This document shows positions 35,053 through 43,976 of a stretch of 64,000 nt of DNA, piece after piece. The position numbers and the translations under genes were made by a program. The notes beneath the pieces are model-generated. The model was not told the origin of the DNA and made no database searches. It saw only the letters and a list, made by a program, of their open reading frames with translations. Origin of the DNA: Rhodonellum sp041748555 (GTDB lineage: Bacteria; Bacteroidota; Bacteroidia; Cytophagales; Cyclobacteriaceae); NCBI GenBank assembly GCA_041748555.1, contig JBGTDA010000136.1, forward strand, positions 1 through 64,000. Direction: 5' to 3'. How positions within the stretch are numbered: position 1 is the stretch's first letter; every line of letters starts with the position of its first letter.

Positions 35053-37004
35053 TGCTCCTCACTTATGGATTTATCCAACTCATTCTGATCAAAAAATCTT
35101 ATTGTTTCTTTACCCATTCTCAGGATTTCCAAAAGTTGCTCCTCGGTATCAGCTCCTGGAAACTTGAAGGCCATACCTATTACAGCTACATCCTTTCCAT
35201 CTTTGTTAATATCCTTTTTGGAATTGGCAAAAACTTTAGGTTTGGCGTCTATTTTAAGATAGTCAGCAATTTGTGCTACTGTAGGAAATTGATATAGTTT
35301 TATGATAGGCAATTCATATCCAAACCTCTGTTTCAATTCTGCAATTGTTTTTTGACCTTTAAGGGAATTGCCTCCCAATTCAAAGAAATTGTCATAAATA
35401 CTTATTTTATCATAATTAAGGGTTTCCTGAAATAAACCAAGGATATTTTTCTCTGTTTCAGTAGTGGGAGGTGCCAGTTGTGCAGCTGTTTGAGGCCTGG
35501 CATGTAGGGGTTTAGGCAGGGCTTTTTTATCCACCTTCCCTGAACTTGTTCTCGGAAATTCATCAACTTCCACCAAAAAATCCGGAATCATGTATTCCGG
35601 AACAAATTTTTTCAGTTCGGCTTTTATGTGGATTATTTCAATTTTATTCTTTTTATCAAATTGCAGGTATCCACAAAGGAATTTTTGTCCGAGGTGGTCC
35701 TCATCCAATTTTACAATAGCATGTTTGATATTGGGTAAATTGGATAAAGCACATTCTATCTCACCAAGTTCGACTCTGTTACCACGGATTTTTATCTGGT
35801 CGTCTTCTCTTCCATTAAAATAGAAGTATCCCGCTTCATTTCGATTAACAAGATCCCCTGTTTTATAAAGTTTGATAGTCTCACCATCAGGGGATTTCCA
35901 GTCGATAAACCTTGCTGCTGTAAGATCATCTCTATTCATATATCCTTTTGCCAGACAAGATCCGGAAATATGCAGTTCACCCAAGTCGCCTTTCTGAACA
36001 GGATTTAACTGTTCGTCCAATATCCAGAATTCACAATTTGGAAAGGGTTGTCCAATAGAAGGAATTTCCTCCCAATTATCCGGATCTCCTTTTAAATCCA
36101 AATCAGAAACCCAAATAGATGCCTCTGTGGGGCCATAATTATTCTTTAGATATGCTCCCGGAACATTCCTGAAAAACGCTCTTATTTGCGGGGTGATTTT
36201 CAAAAGCTCACCCCCTGTATTAACTTCTGTAAGACTTTGTGGAAAAATACCACTACTCACAGCTGCATCTGTAAAGTACTGAAGGGCGACAAACGGGAAA
36301 AATACGTTATTGATTTGATGGTCTTTGATATAATTGAGCAAATAATAGGCATCCAATCTTTGAATGTCATCAACCAGATGCAGTTCCCCTCCGGAAGATA
36401 GGCAAACAAAAATCTCCTCAACTGATACATCAAATCCTAAATGACAAAATTGTAATGTTTTTACACCTGCTCCAGCTGCTTTAGAATGTTTAAGTTTGTG
36501 CTCCACAAGATTTACTGCGCCTTCATGTTTGACCATTACACCCTTTGGCTTGCCTGTGGAACCTGATGTAAAAAATAAGGCATATAAATCAGAACTGAAT
36601 TCAATTTCCGATTCAATTTCCGATTCTTCATTATAGGGAATTCTTTTCAAACCAAGCGGAGCCCAACTTTCATCCTCAGAAGGACCTGCTATAATATAAG
36701 ACACAGAGGATATTTCCACCATGTTTTTATGTCTTTCAACAGGATAGTTGGGATCGATAGGCAAGTAAGCTTTCCCTGATTTGAGAATAGCCAACACGCC
36801 TATGATCATCTCAATACCCCTTGTGGTACTGATGGCTATGAATTCTTCTCGGGGAGCTTTAAGTAAGATGGTATTTGCCAAAAGTGTTGATTTTCTGTGG
36901 AGTTCTGAATAAGAAATTGCCGAATCCTTAAAAACTACAGCCTTTTGATTACCAAGATTCTTACCAGCCCTGTAAAGGATTTGGTGAAGTAATTTTTTTT
37001 CCAT
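34962..37004 (-). CDS. NRPS loading module A-PCP plus start of a KS domain; frame broken
   Basis: 680 residues as read. An adenylation domain (about residues 8-510) has the core motifs FFTSGSTGKPKG, FDVSVEEIF with the amino-acid-binding Asp, NNYGPTEASIW, YKTGDLV and the A10 Lys in RTSSGKVDKKAL. A carrier domain follows with FFELGGNSLKG (Ser about residue 547). The KS then begins at DVAVIGMAFKFPGA (about residue 610). Aligned by eye, the pocket reads D-V-E-F-N-G-N-I-W-K, which I do not recognise. After SEEH the frame leaves homology and stops at 34962; the true continuation YRHPGYVRARG lies in the next frame. One base is missing at 35053-35054. This A-PCP would load the first amino acid of the hybrid product. 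There is no N-terminal condensation domain, consistent with an initiating module. Confidence 0.85.
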   Translation of the reverse strand: MEKKLLHQILYRAGKNLGNQKAVVFKDSAISYSELHRKSTLLANTILLKAPREEFIAISTTRGIEMIIGVLAILKSGKAYLPIDPNYPVERHKNMVEISSVSYIIAGPSEDESWAPLGLKRIPYNEESEIESEIEFSSDLYALFFTSGSTGKPKGVMVKHEGAVNLVEHKLKHSKAAGAGVKTLQFCHLGFDVSVEEIFVCLSSGGELHLVDDIQRLDAYYLLNYIKDHQINNVFFPFVALQYFTDAAVSSGIFPQSLTEVNTGGELLKITPQIRAFFRNVPGAYLKNNYGPTEASIWVSDLDLKGDPDNWEEIPSIGQPFPNCEFWILDEQLNPVQKGDLGELHISGSCLAKGYMNRDDLTAARFIDWKSPDGETIKLYKTGDLVNRNEAGYFYFNGREDDQIKIRGNRVELGEIECALSNLPNIKHAIVKLDEDHLGQKFLCGYLQFDKKNKIEIIHIKAELKKFVPEYMIPDFLVEVDEFPRTSSGKVDKKALPKPLHARPQTAAQLAPPTTETEKNILGLFQETLNYDKISIYDNFFELGGNSLKGQKTIAELKQRFGYELPIIKLYQFPTVAQIADYLKIDAKPKVFANSKKDINKDGKDVAVIGMAFKFPGADTEEQLLEILRMGKETIRFFDQNELDKSISEEHTGIQDMFVLEESLVDMINLMLLFLDLIQN

Positions 37005-37325
37005 TATGGTATTATTTTCATCTAAGATGAATATGTATGATAAAAATATAATTCCTTTTAAAATTTCAAAGATGCTAATTCAATGGGTATTTTGAAATAT
37101 AAATTTAAAACACTTTTTGATTTAAAAAACATTTTTAGTATTTGAAAATGCAAACATGGTTTCTTATCTCAATTTTTACGGGTAGGGTTTTCTTATTTAT
37201 TACAAACTCCAAATTTTATTTTCAATAAAAAATAATGTATAACTTGAAGGATAACAGTATCATAGTTTGAGATAATTTTAATTTTAACAGAAATAAAAAT
37301 TTGAGTTTGACTGCCTGTAAATCTT
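37005..37325. other. Intergenic region before the NRPS-PKS operon
   Basis: 321 very AT-rich bases between the sugar transferase gene (ends 37326) and the NRPS-PKS start, both minus strand. It probably holds the NRPS-PKS promoter. On the minus strand CATCTTTG (37067-37074) differs at one position from the TAnnTTTG -7 element, but no TTG lies at the right distance upstream. No terminator hairpin with a T-run could be seen after the sugar transferase gene, so read-through is possible. Confidence 0.35.
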
Positions 37326-38015
37326 TCAATAGGCATTTTTATTGTTTAAAAAGAGGGATTTAATGGTCATCATAACAATTATGAAGTCAATGAATAAATT
37401 CCAGTTTTTAATATAGAAAAGATCATATTTCAGCCTGAAATTCATATCATGCACATTCCTGATTTCACCCCTGAATCCTTTTGCTTGGGCTAATCCCGTA
37501 ATGCCTGGTTTTACCATATGGCGATGCATAAAGTTTTCGATTCTCTCAGAGAATTCCCTGTTCATTACAACTGCATGAGGTCTTGGTCCAACTATGGTCA
37601 TTTCTCCCAAGATTACATTAATTAGCTGAGGTAGTTCGTCCAAACTGGTCTTGCGTAAAAAAGACCCTATAAATGTAATTCGTTGATCTACTTTTGATGC
37701 TTGCTCAAAATGATCATGATGATTGTACTTCATACTTCTAAATTTTAAACAGTGGAAAGGGATATTATTTCGGCCATGTCGCAATTGCTGGTAAAATACG
37801 GGTCCTTTAGAGTCCAATCGAATTATTAATGCAATGATAGGGAACAACCAAGATGCCACAACAAGGAGAAAAAGGCTAACAAAAAATACGTCAAAACATC
37901 TTTTTATAAAAATTTGAGACCTGTCCAATAAATTTATTGAACATCTTTTGACAATAAAGTCTGTATTAAAAACATATTCACTGATGCTGTCTAAATTGGA
38001 AATTGTCTGGGCCAT
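37326..38015 (-). CDS. Initiating sugar-phosphate transferase of the exopolysaccharide locus (WcaJ/PglC-like)
   Basis: Polyprenyl-phosphate sugar-1-phosphate transferase that starts repeat-unit assembly on undecaprenyl phosphate. The 229-residue protein has one hydrophobic membrane segment (about residues 40-65) and the catalytic Bac_transf domain: IFIKRCFDVFFVS, GPVFYQQLRHGRN, FHCLKFRSM, the catalytic LRKTSLDELPQLINVI and MTIVGPRPHAVV, then VKPGITGLAQ. It is the short form without the CoA-binding domain of full WbaP/WcaJ. It lies at the 3' end of the wza-wzc-wzx-wzy locus, which it almost certainly serves, although three unrelated envelope genes and a 390-base gap separate it from the glycosyltransferases. 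Confidence 0.88.
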   Translation of the reverse strand: MAQTISNLDSISEYVFNTDFIVKRCSINLLDRSQIFIKRCFDVFFVSLFLLVVASWLFPIIALIIRLDSKGPVFYQQLRHGRNNIPFHCLKFRSMKYNHHDHFEQASKVDQRITFIGSFLRKTSLDELPQLINVILGEMTIVGPRPHAVVMNREFSERIENFMHRHMVKPGITGLAQAKGFRGEIRNVHDMNFRLKYDLFYIKNWNLFIDFIIVMMTIKSLFLNNKNAY

Positions 38016-38405
38016 TTTACTTTTTAATTAAAGTTTTTCGATTTCCTTATGAATTTTATTAAAGCTAAGAAAATAAATGGAATTTTCTATTGAAATGCAT
38101 TTTTTATTATTCAAAATTCTTTTTTTTAGGTTGTTTTGATTTTGGCTTTATTTTTTTGCTAATCGGAATTTATAACTTCCGAATATTTTGATCACTTTGT
38201 AGAGCGGGAAATTAAAGGGCGATTCCAAATGGATTCAAAAATAAATTATAGGTTTCCGCTTACTTGTCAGAATTTTGAATATTCATTTATGGGCCTGAAA
38301 CTCAGCCTAGCAATTTTTTAAAAGTTGGAGGGTTATTTCAATAGAATTCTGTTTGGATGGTATTTGCAAATTATGCTGAAAACATACCCGATAAATTCTT
38401 TCAAG
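38016..38405. other. AT-rich intergenic region upstream of the sugar transferase gene
   Basis: 390 bases, AT-rich, expected to hold the sugar transferase promoter near its left end. Two small hairpins are seen: TCGGAA/TTCCGA around 38163-38182, and GGCCTGA/TCAGCC around 38291-38307, the latter followed by a T-run on the plus strand although no plus-strand gene precedes it. No reading frame or remnant is recognised. Confidence 0.3.
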
Positions 38406-39143
38406 TTATTCCATGAAAAATTCCCGATACTCATAAAAGGCACTCAAGTACAAGTGCCGGCCAAGGCTGTCCACTCTGAAGCTTTCTCTCATAGCTGGGA
38501 ACAAAATACCTGTTCGATCATCAAATTCACGATTATATATAAGGCTATAATGGTCCGATGTTTTAACCTTATAAGCCAAAAGCACAAGGGTGTTTGGATG
38601 AAAGTAATACCACCAAATATCCACATTTTGATCCTCCGGATCACCATCAATTACCTGTACAGTTTCCACTTCCTGACCCTCAGCCAAAAATGTTATGCCT
38701 TGATATTTGATATGTAAGTGCTCATACAGCAAAGAAAAGGGTTTATTGAGGACATAAAAAGCCGCATCCACTTCTTTCTTTTTTGCCTGTAGAAAACCCT
38801 CATTGAGAATTTGATTTTCCCCCATCCTGTAATTCATTTTTAATCCATCAAAAATAAGCCTGTGGTCTATGCTGTCTTTTTCCCAATCGATCCTTGCCTC
38901 AAAATAAGGTTTCATGCGGAAAATCAGCTGTTGAAGGGTGTGGCCTTCCTCCTCCCCCGCCTTATTATATAGCCAACTTTCCTTAACAAAAGAAAATGAT
39001 TCTATACCATCCCAGGTTTCTTGACCTCCATGAGCCTGTATGGATTTCCGGATCAGCGCCCGCGCTTTTTTCTCATCCGGGGATTGACAGGAAATCAGGA
39101 TTATCAGGAATGAGATGACTATGAAATCAGAAATTTTATTCAT
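38406..39143 (-). CDS. DUF6503-type lipoprotein (second copy)
   Basis: A 245-residue lipoprotein starting MNKISDF with a lipobox ending LISCQS. The mature protein opens with RKSIQAHGGQETWDGIESF, the same AHGG signature as the protein at 22349-23104, and the C-terminal half has aromatic beta-strands such as DIWWYYFHPNT. The ATG at 39143 overlaps the stop of the membrane glycosyltransferase gene (ATGA), so it is translated with it. The role is unknown; by fold it may bind a lipid or a lipid-linked sugar, which would fit its position, but that is inference. Confidence 0.65.
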   Translation of the reverse strand: MNKISDFIVISFLIILISCQSPDEKKARALIRKSIQAHGGQETWDGIESFSFVKESWLYNKAGEEEGHTLQQLIFRMKPYFEARIDWEKDSIDHRLIFDGLKMNYRMGENQILNEGFLQAKKKEVDAAFYVLNKPFSLLYEHLHIKYQGITFLAEGQEVETVQVIDGDPEDQNVDIWWYYFHPNTLVLLAYKVKTSDHYSLIYNREFDDRTGILFPAMRESFRVDSLGRHLYLSAFYEYREFFME

Positions 39144-40474
39144 AAAGTATTGACAGGTTTTCCTGCAAATTTGCCTAAATAATCCCATATGATAAATAGG
39201 AACAAAACTAAATATTCCAGTAAAAGGATCCCCCCATTCTCTTCAAATTGAAGATGTGCATATGCATGATAGGACAAAAATATTAAGCCCGACCAGGCTA
39301 AAAAAGCCTTCTTTTCTGTAAAGATGCTCAAACCCAAAGCAGGAATTATATACCAAGGATGAACCACCGGTTGAAGCAAAAAATATATCAGGTAAATCTT
39401 TATGAAGAATTCAACAAAATCCCGGCCCTGGACTTCCTTCGCTTTGGATACAAAAAGGAGAATCAGTAGGAGAATAACCAAATTGAGCAAGGGACTCAAA
39501 GTGGCGATAGGATTATATCCGAGCCACCAAATTCCAACTTCTCTCAGAAGATAATAAAGTGAGGCATTGAATTCGAATTTCCCTTGAAACAGCTTGAGGC
39601 TTACCATAAAACCTTCAAAACTTTTGTCCCATAGTAGTGGAAGTAATGCCAGAAATATTAAAAACCCTGAAACAGCGAAAAATCTAATCCCAGGTTTGAG
39701 CTTAAATGCTCTCATCAACAATGGTCCAAACATTAAAGGCGTAAGTTTGGTTGCAACTGCCAAAGACCAAAAGGTAGCGGAAAAGAAAGGTTTCATTTTA
39801 AGATAACCGTATACAGTTCCCAACAAACCTGTTAATACCAAGGCCTCAAAATGGACATTTGCAGCTGTTTCTAATATTACAAGAGGATTGAGAGCATATA
39901 ATAGCAACCTGTATGCGGGTTGGCGCAACGTACTTAATATTTTAAAAAGAAGATAAAAGTTAATCAATTCAAAAATCAAAAGAAATATCTTTAACCAAAG
40001 CAGATTAAGAAATAAATCCTGTCCACCAAATCCAGCTGCGAGCATAAAAAAAAACTGATTCAATGGAGTATAGACAGTATAATACTCAGGTGAATTCATT
40101 TGATCCAATAAATTGCTGAAAAAAGAATTGTGGAACCAAGAATTTAAATCCATTGTCTCCATTGGATTGAAGAGATATGGGTTGATACCATTCCAAACCA
40201 GGTGGCCATCCCAGACAAATCTATAAAAATCATCGGAAAGCATAGGCATAGCTCCAAAAAGGAGAAGTCTTATGCAAACAGCCGCTCCAATACCCCACCA
40301 TATAGAGAAATGGTTCTGTTTGAAAAAATGATAAATCGAAATAAAAATGCCATAACTTATCCCAAAAAATAGAAACAGATTGAAAATAGCGGTTCGGGGT
40401 AAATAATATCCCAACACTATTAAGGTGAAAGAAAACAAAGTAAGAAGGAGAACAAGAATCAGTTGCTTTTTCAC
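39140..40474 (-). CDS. Integral membrane glycosyltransferase (GT87/mannosyltransferase-like)
   Basis: 444 residues with about 11-12 predicted membrane segments. The first periplasmic loop carries LSDDFYRFVWDG, the Asp-rich motif of GT-C-fold polyprenyl-phosphate-sugar-dependent glycosyltransferases, and a later loop has NPLVILETAANVHFEA, seen in the mannosyltransferase-like group. Substrate and acceptor are not readable. It ends in an overlap with the DUF6503-type lipoprotein gene and begins 65 bases after the upstream lipoprotein gene. The three genes form a small envelope module within the exopolysaccharide region and may act on a glycolipid rather than on the polymer. Confidence 0.78.
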   Translation of the reverse strand: MKKQLILVLLLTLFSFTLIVLGYYLPRTAIFNLFLFFGISYGIFISIYHFFKQNHFSIWWGIGAAVCIRLLLFGAMPMLSDDFYRFVWDGHLVWNGINPYLFNPMETMDLNSWFHNSFFSNLLDQMNSPEYYTVYTPLNQFFFMLAAGFGGQDLFLNLLWLKIFLLIFELINFYLLFKILSTLRQPAYRLLLYALNPLVILETAANVHFEALVLTGLLGTVYGYLKMKPFFSATFWSLAVATKLTPLMFGPLLMRAFKLKPGIRFFAVSGFLIFLALLPLLWDKSFEGFMVSLKLFQGKFEFNASLYYLLREVGIWWLGYNPIATLSPLLNLVILLLILLFVSKAKEVQGRDFVEFFIKIYLIYFLLQPVVHPWYIIPALGLSIFTEKKAFLAWSGLIFLSYHAYAHLQFEENGGILLLEYLVLFLFIIWDYLGKFAGKPVNTL

Positions 40475-40538
40475 TTGCTGCTTTACCTTGGAATTTTCCT
40501 TGTCCCAACAACTTCTTTTATCAGCTCCATTGATTTGC

Positions 40539-41426
40539 TCATTCCAATTTTAGCTCTTTTCTTAAAAATTCATCCTCTACCTTATTTCTCGTCCAGTAGT
40601 CAATGATTTTTATGGATTTTCGCTCTGCCTTGGTGATTTCCTTCTCACCATCGGATCTTACAAATTCTTCTTCCCAACCCATAATTCCATGTGGGAATTC
40701 TTTTTCAAAATTTATCCTTAAAACCCGGGTGCCTGAACTATAAGTCACTTCAACTTGGCTGCGCTGATTGCTTATGTCATTGATCCGGATAAAAGCTTCT
40801 TCAGGTTGAATCTCTTCGTGGGTAAGTCGCTGATTAATTAATGAAGGAAGCAACATAATACTGCCTATAGGAACCTGATTAGGTGCTATTCTGATAAGAT
40901 TCCAAAGTTCATCCTCTGCAAAACCGGTAACGGAAAAGGACTGATCTCCCTCTTGTTCAAAATAAGAAAAAAGATTTCCGTTGTATTTTTCTCCGCTACT
41001 TAGATTCAACTGAGAAAAAGTTTGACCACACCACTCCTGTACACTGCAGCTGAGTTTTATGGATTGGGATTGTTCTTTTGTGGGGGTAAATACCGAAAGC
41101 ATCATATGATAGGGATATATCCCGGTGATAAACTCCCTGGTTTGGTTCATCTTGATCACACTGATTTTATCCCGTCCCGCATTTTCGGGATCGTCGAGTT
41201 TTACATGGTCGTCTCTGGAAAAATCCTCGGTTACAAAAATCAGGACCGCATTTCCTTGCCTTGGTTCTCCATATCTATATTGAGTCAGGTCATAACTGCT
41301 GATTTCCGCGTTTCCCTGAAACCAATATTCTCCCCAGTTATCAAAATCCACATTTTCTCGCTGTGGTCTGGAACAGGATGCCGAAAAGATCAATAATCCG
41401 ATAAATAAAACAAATTTGATATTCAT
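40539..41426 (-). CDS. Conserved Bacteroidota lipoprotein of unknown function
   Basis: A 295-residue lipoprotein with lipobox FSASCSRP (Cys about residue 18). The mature N-terminus reads WGEYWFQGNAEISSYDLTQYRYG, a block I recall from Cytophagales proteins that some databases label, without basis, as septum formation inhibitor Maf; it has none of the nucleotide pyrophosphatase motifs of Maf. The sequence is beta-rich with no catalytic motif seen. It precedes the membrane glycosyltransferase and DUF6503-type genes on the same strand. Function unknown. Confidence 0.6.
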   Translation of the reverse strand: MNIKFVLFIGLLIFSASCSRPQRENVDFDNWGEYWFQGNAEISSYDLTQYRYGEPRQGNAVLIFVTEDFSRDDHVKLDDPENAGRDKISVIKMNQTREFITGIYPYHMMLSVFTPTKEQSQSIKLSCSVQEWCGQTFSQLNLSSGEKYNGNLFSYFEQEGDQSFSVTGFAEDELWNLIRIAPNQVPIGSIMLLPSLINQRLTHEEIQPEEAFIRINDISNQRSQVEVTYSSGTRVLRINFEKEFPHGIMGWEEEFVRSDGEKEITKAERKSIKIIDYWTRNKVEDEFLRKELKLE

Positions 41427-41666
41427 TTGAAGTAATTTATGAGAAAAATAAAGTTAAGGTATAATTGCGAAAAATAAAATATGGAATTTCTTAAATCAAA
41501 TTGGAAATACTCCACATCAATATTCACCATTTCGGATTTCAATTAATGTCCTCAAAGAATTCAGGATGACACTAAACATCAGTAAATTAGTCATGATTAA
41601 ATTTTCCCAATTAAACTATAACCTGCTGAGGTATAAATCTGCTCTGAAATGCGGATCAAGGTGTTG

Positions 41667-42821
41667 TTAAACTTTCAAAAGATTAAGAAAATCAGTCTCA
41701 CTATCGCCCACATATTGCCTATAATATTCCAGCTCTTTTTCTTGTAATAACAGCGCTTGATCAGGATTATTAATTAAATGATTAATTTTCGAAGCAAATT
41801 CTTCAGCATTGTTGGTGGGTTCCAGAAATTCAAGTCCCTCATATCCCCTGAGAGAAAAATCAGTAGCTACAATCGGAATACCATATGACAGCGCTTCCAG
41901 CATTTTAATGTTTATTCCTCCTCCCGTGAGCATTGGAACAAAGAAAACATCAGATTTTAAAAAATATTCTTCCATAGATGGAACATCTGAATACAAAAGT
42001 ATTCTCTCTGATTCATGAGCCATTAAACTTTTTGGAATATGCCTACCGACAATTATCACATTGACATTTTTTTGAAGTTTGTCAAAAACATTATCCAGAA
42101 ACCATTGAATGGCTTTTACATTAGGATGCCAATGCATGCTGCCGCAAAACAATATGTTTTTCCTGGATGATTCTCGATTGGGTATTTGATATTCTTTGTG
42201 ATCAAACCTGATCATAAGTTTTTTCAGAATATGTGCATTTTTGAAATTATCTGAGAAATCAAATGAGCTAATAAAAATGATTTTTTCCAACAAGCGGTAT
42301 ATATTGTCCCTATACTGTTTGAGCAGCTGAGTCAAAATAAAATATGTGATTTTTACCCCTGGATTTAGTGAAACCTTATAATTTTGTTCAAAAATTTTGA
42401 CTTCATCATTGTGCTCGATCAAGTAAGTCTTTATGGTATTGGGATCCATATATATACTTGATCTCAAGTGATCTATTAAAACAAATCCTGGCTTTTCATC
42501 AATGATTATTTGGTTTAGCCGAGCAGTGATTGTCTCTTTGTGTTTACTTCGGGTAATTATGGATGGCTTTCCGGAGTAAAATGATTTAAGGGCCGTAAAG
42601 CCTTGGTTAAAATATGTTTCTTTGAAAAAATAAATTTTGGAGCAGAATTTTTGAAGGTTGGAAAGATTCAATTCTTCATCAAATTCCTCTTCAATTACAT
42701 TTACAAGAACAACTTCGAATTTTTTGGATAAAACTTTGAGTTGATTCAAAGAATAAATTTTATCCCCACTGTTTGTGGGAAACAAAGCACTTGAACATAT
42801 CAATAATACAGTGTCTTTCAT
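41667..42821 (-). CDS. Glycosyltransferase, GT4/GT1-like (GT-B fold)
   Basis: 384 residues, cytoplasmic. The C-terminal Rossmann domain shows FCGSMHWHPNVKAIQWFLD and the nucleotide-sugar site GGGINIKMLEALSYGIPIVAT, with the second Glu of the EX7E motif replaced by the following LEALSYG arrangement typical of this group. The N-terminal acceptor domain contains FVLIDHLRSSIYM. It would add one sugar of the repeat unit on the inner face of the membrane. The start is 5 bases after the stop of the next GT4 gene, so both are in the exopolysaccharide operon. Donor sugar unknown. Confidence 0.82.
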   Translation of the reverse strand: MKDTVLLICSSALFPTNSGDKIYSLNQLKVLSKKFEVVLVNVIEEEFDEELNLSNLQKFCSKIYFFKETYFNQGFTALKSFYSGKPSIITRSKHKETITARLNQIIIDEKPGFVLIDHLRSSIYMDPNTIKTYLIEHNDEVKIFEQNYKVSLNPGVKITYFILTQLLKQYRDNIYRLLEKIIFISSFDFSDNFKNAHILKKLMIRFDHKEYQIPNRESSRKNILFCGSMHWHPNVKAIQWFLDNVFDKLQKNVNVIIVGRHIPKSLMAHESERILLYSDVPSMEEYFLKSDVFFVPMLTGGGINIKMLEALSYGIPIVATDFSLRGYEGLEFLEPTNNAEEFASKINHLINNPDQALLLQEKELEYYRQYVGDSETDFLNLLKV

Positions 42822-42826
42822 TAAAA

Positions 42827-43918
42827 TTATTTTTCTTTACCATTATAAAGTTCAATGAAGACTTTTTCAAGTCTGTCACCAAAATTGTTCATATTATAGG
42901 TTTTAATTTGAAGTGCTTTTGCATTTTGACCCATTTGCTTGCATAATGACGGATTATCAATTAAATTTTGAATTTTGGAAACCCAACCCTGGACATCGCC
43001 CTCCGCGACCCAATACCCAATTCCTTCCTTTTCGACATCTATGTCAATATATGTATTTTCAGTTATAATTGCAGGTTTACCCATAGCCATTGCATCGAAT
43101 AAACTTGTTATTCCTAAGGTTGATTCTTGACGGATTTTAAAACAAATCAAAATCATCGTTGATTTTTTATAAATATCAAGTAATTCTTTGTACGTTACTC
43201 CATTTATGAAAATTTCGACATTCTTGGGGATATCATCTGATTGAGGTTTATAACCTGGTCTTGAATATATCTTCAATTTCAAATCCAATTTTCTAAATGC
43301 CTCTATGAGAGTATCAAAATCCCTATCAGTCTGTCCGGCACTGATAGCATAATCTTCATGGCCTGTTTCGTCTTCCGCTGTTTTTGAGTCATAGAAGGCA
43401 GTTTCCGCCCCCCAGTTCAAATGGACAAAACGCTTCTCGTATTCATGAGGAGCAAGAGAAAAGGCCTTTATGTTATCCCGCTCAATATTGTGGCTAATAA
43501 ACAGCATCCTATCAAACCCTTTCATGAGCCGTTTACCCAACAATCGAACAACTTTTTTATTGGAATTACTTCCTAAGAGAGGATAATGAATCACCGCAAT
43601 TATCGGTGTATTAATGAGCCCTAAAAACTTCAACAATAAAAGAAATTTAGTGGTAGCAGCGGCAAAGGGAGCATAAATAATATCAATATCCTTCTTAATC
43701 AGCAAAGCCCTCCATTGCTGGTCAAGATGTTGAATGTTGAAAAAATTTCCGATTTTATCCAAAAACTTATACTTTTCATGGGGTAGGATAATTACCTCCA
43801 TTCCATTTTCACGATCTAACTCAACTTTCCCCCACAGCTGCTGACTTGGAGTCAAACCGTTCTTCCACTGATCAAAATATTTGTCAAGAGGGTAATCATT
43901 AACCATTAATATTTTCAT
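42827..43918 (-). CDS. Glycosyltransferase, GT4-like (GT-B fold)
   Basis: 363 residues. The N-terminal half has DIIYAPFAAATTKFL and IPPIAVIHYP-like strands; the C-terminal half has YAISAGQTDRDFDTLIEAF and the nucleotide-sugar site STLGITSLFDAMAMGKPAIIT, characteristic of GT4-type enzymes. No signal or membrane segment. The gene is between the GT2 gene and the other GT4 gene, with short spacing, in the exopolysaccharide operon. Donor and acceptor sugars cannot be told. Confidence 0.8.
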   Translation of the reverse strand: MKILMVNDYPLDKYFDQWKNGLTPSQQLWGKVELDRENGMEVIILPHEKYKFLDKIGNFFNIQHLDQQWRALLIKKDIDIIYAPFAAATTKFLLLLKFLGLINTPIIAVIHYPLLGSNSNKKVVRLLGKRLMKGFDRMLFISHNIERDNIKAFSLAPHEYEKRFVHLNWGAETAFYDSKTAEDETGHEDYAISAGQTDRDFDTLIEAFRKLDLKLKIYSRPGYKPQSDDIPKNVEIFINGVTYKELLDIYKKSTMILICFKIRQESTLGITSLFDAMAMGKPAIITENTYIDIDVEKEGIGYWVAEGDVQGWVSKIQNLIDNPSLCKQMGQNAKALQIKTYNMNNFGDRLEKVFIELYNGKEK

Positions 43919-43976
43919 AAAAATATGCAGTAGAGCGAATTAATATTTGTAGATGATAAGGTGATGGGTGGGATTA

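Noticed and set aside
38291..38320. Plus-strand terminator-like hairpin with T-run
   Set aside because: No plus-strand gene precedes it; stem is short with a bulge.
40539..41426. Septum formation inhibitor Maf
   Set aside because: Homologues are sometimes labelled so, but the protein is a beta-rich lipoprotein without Maf motifs.
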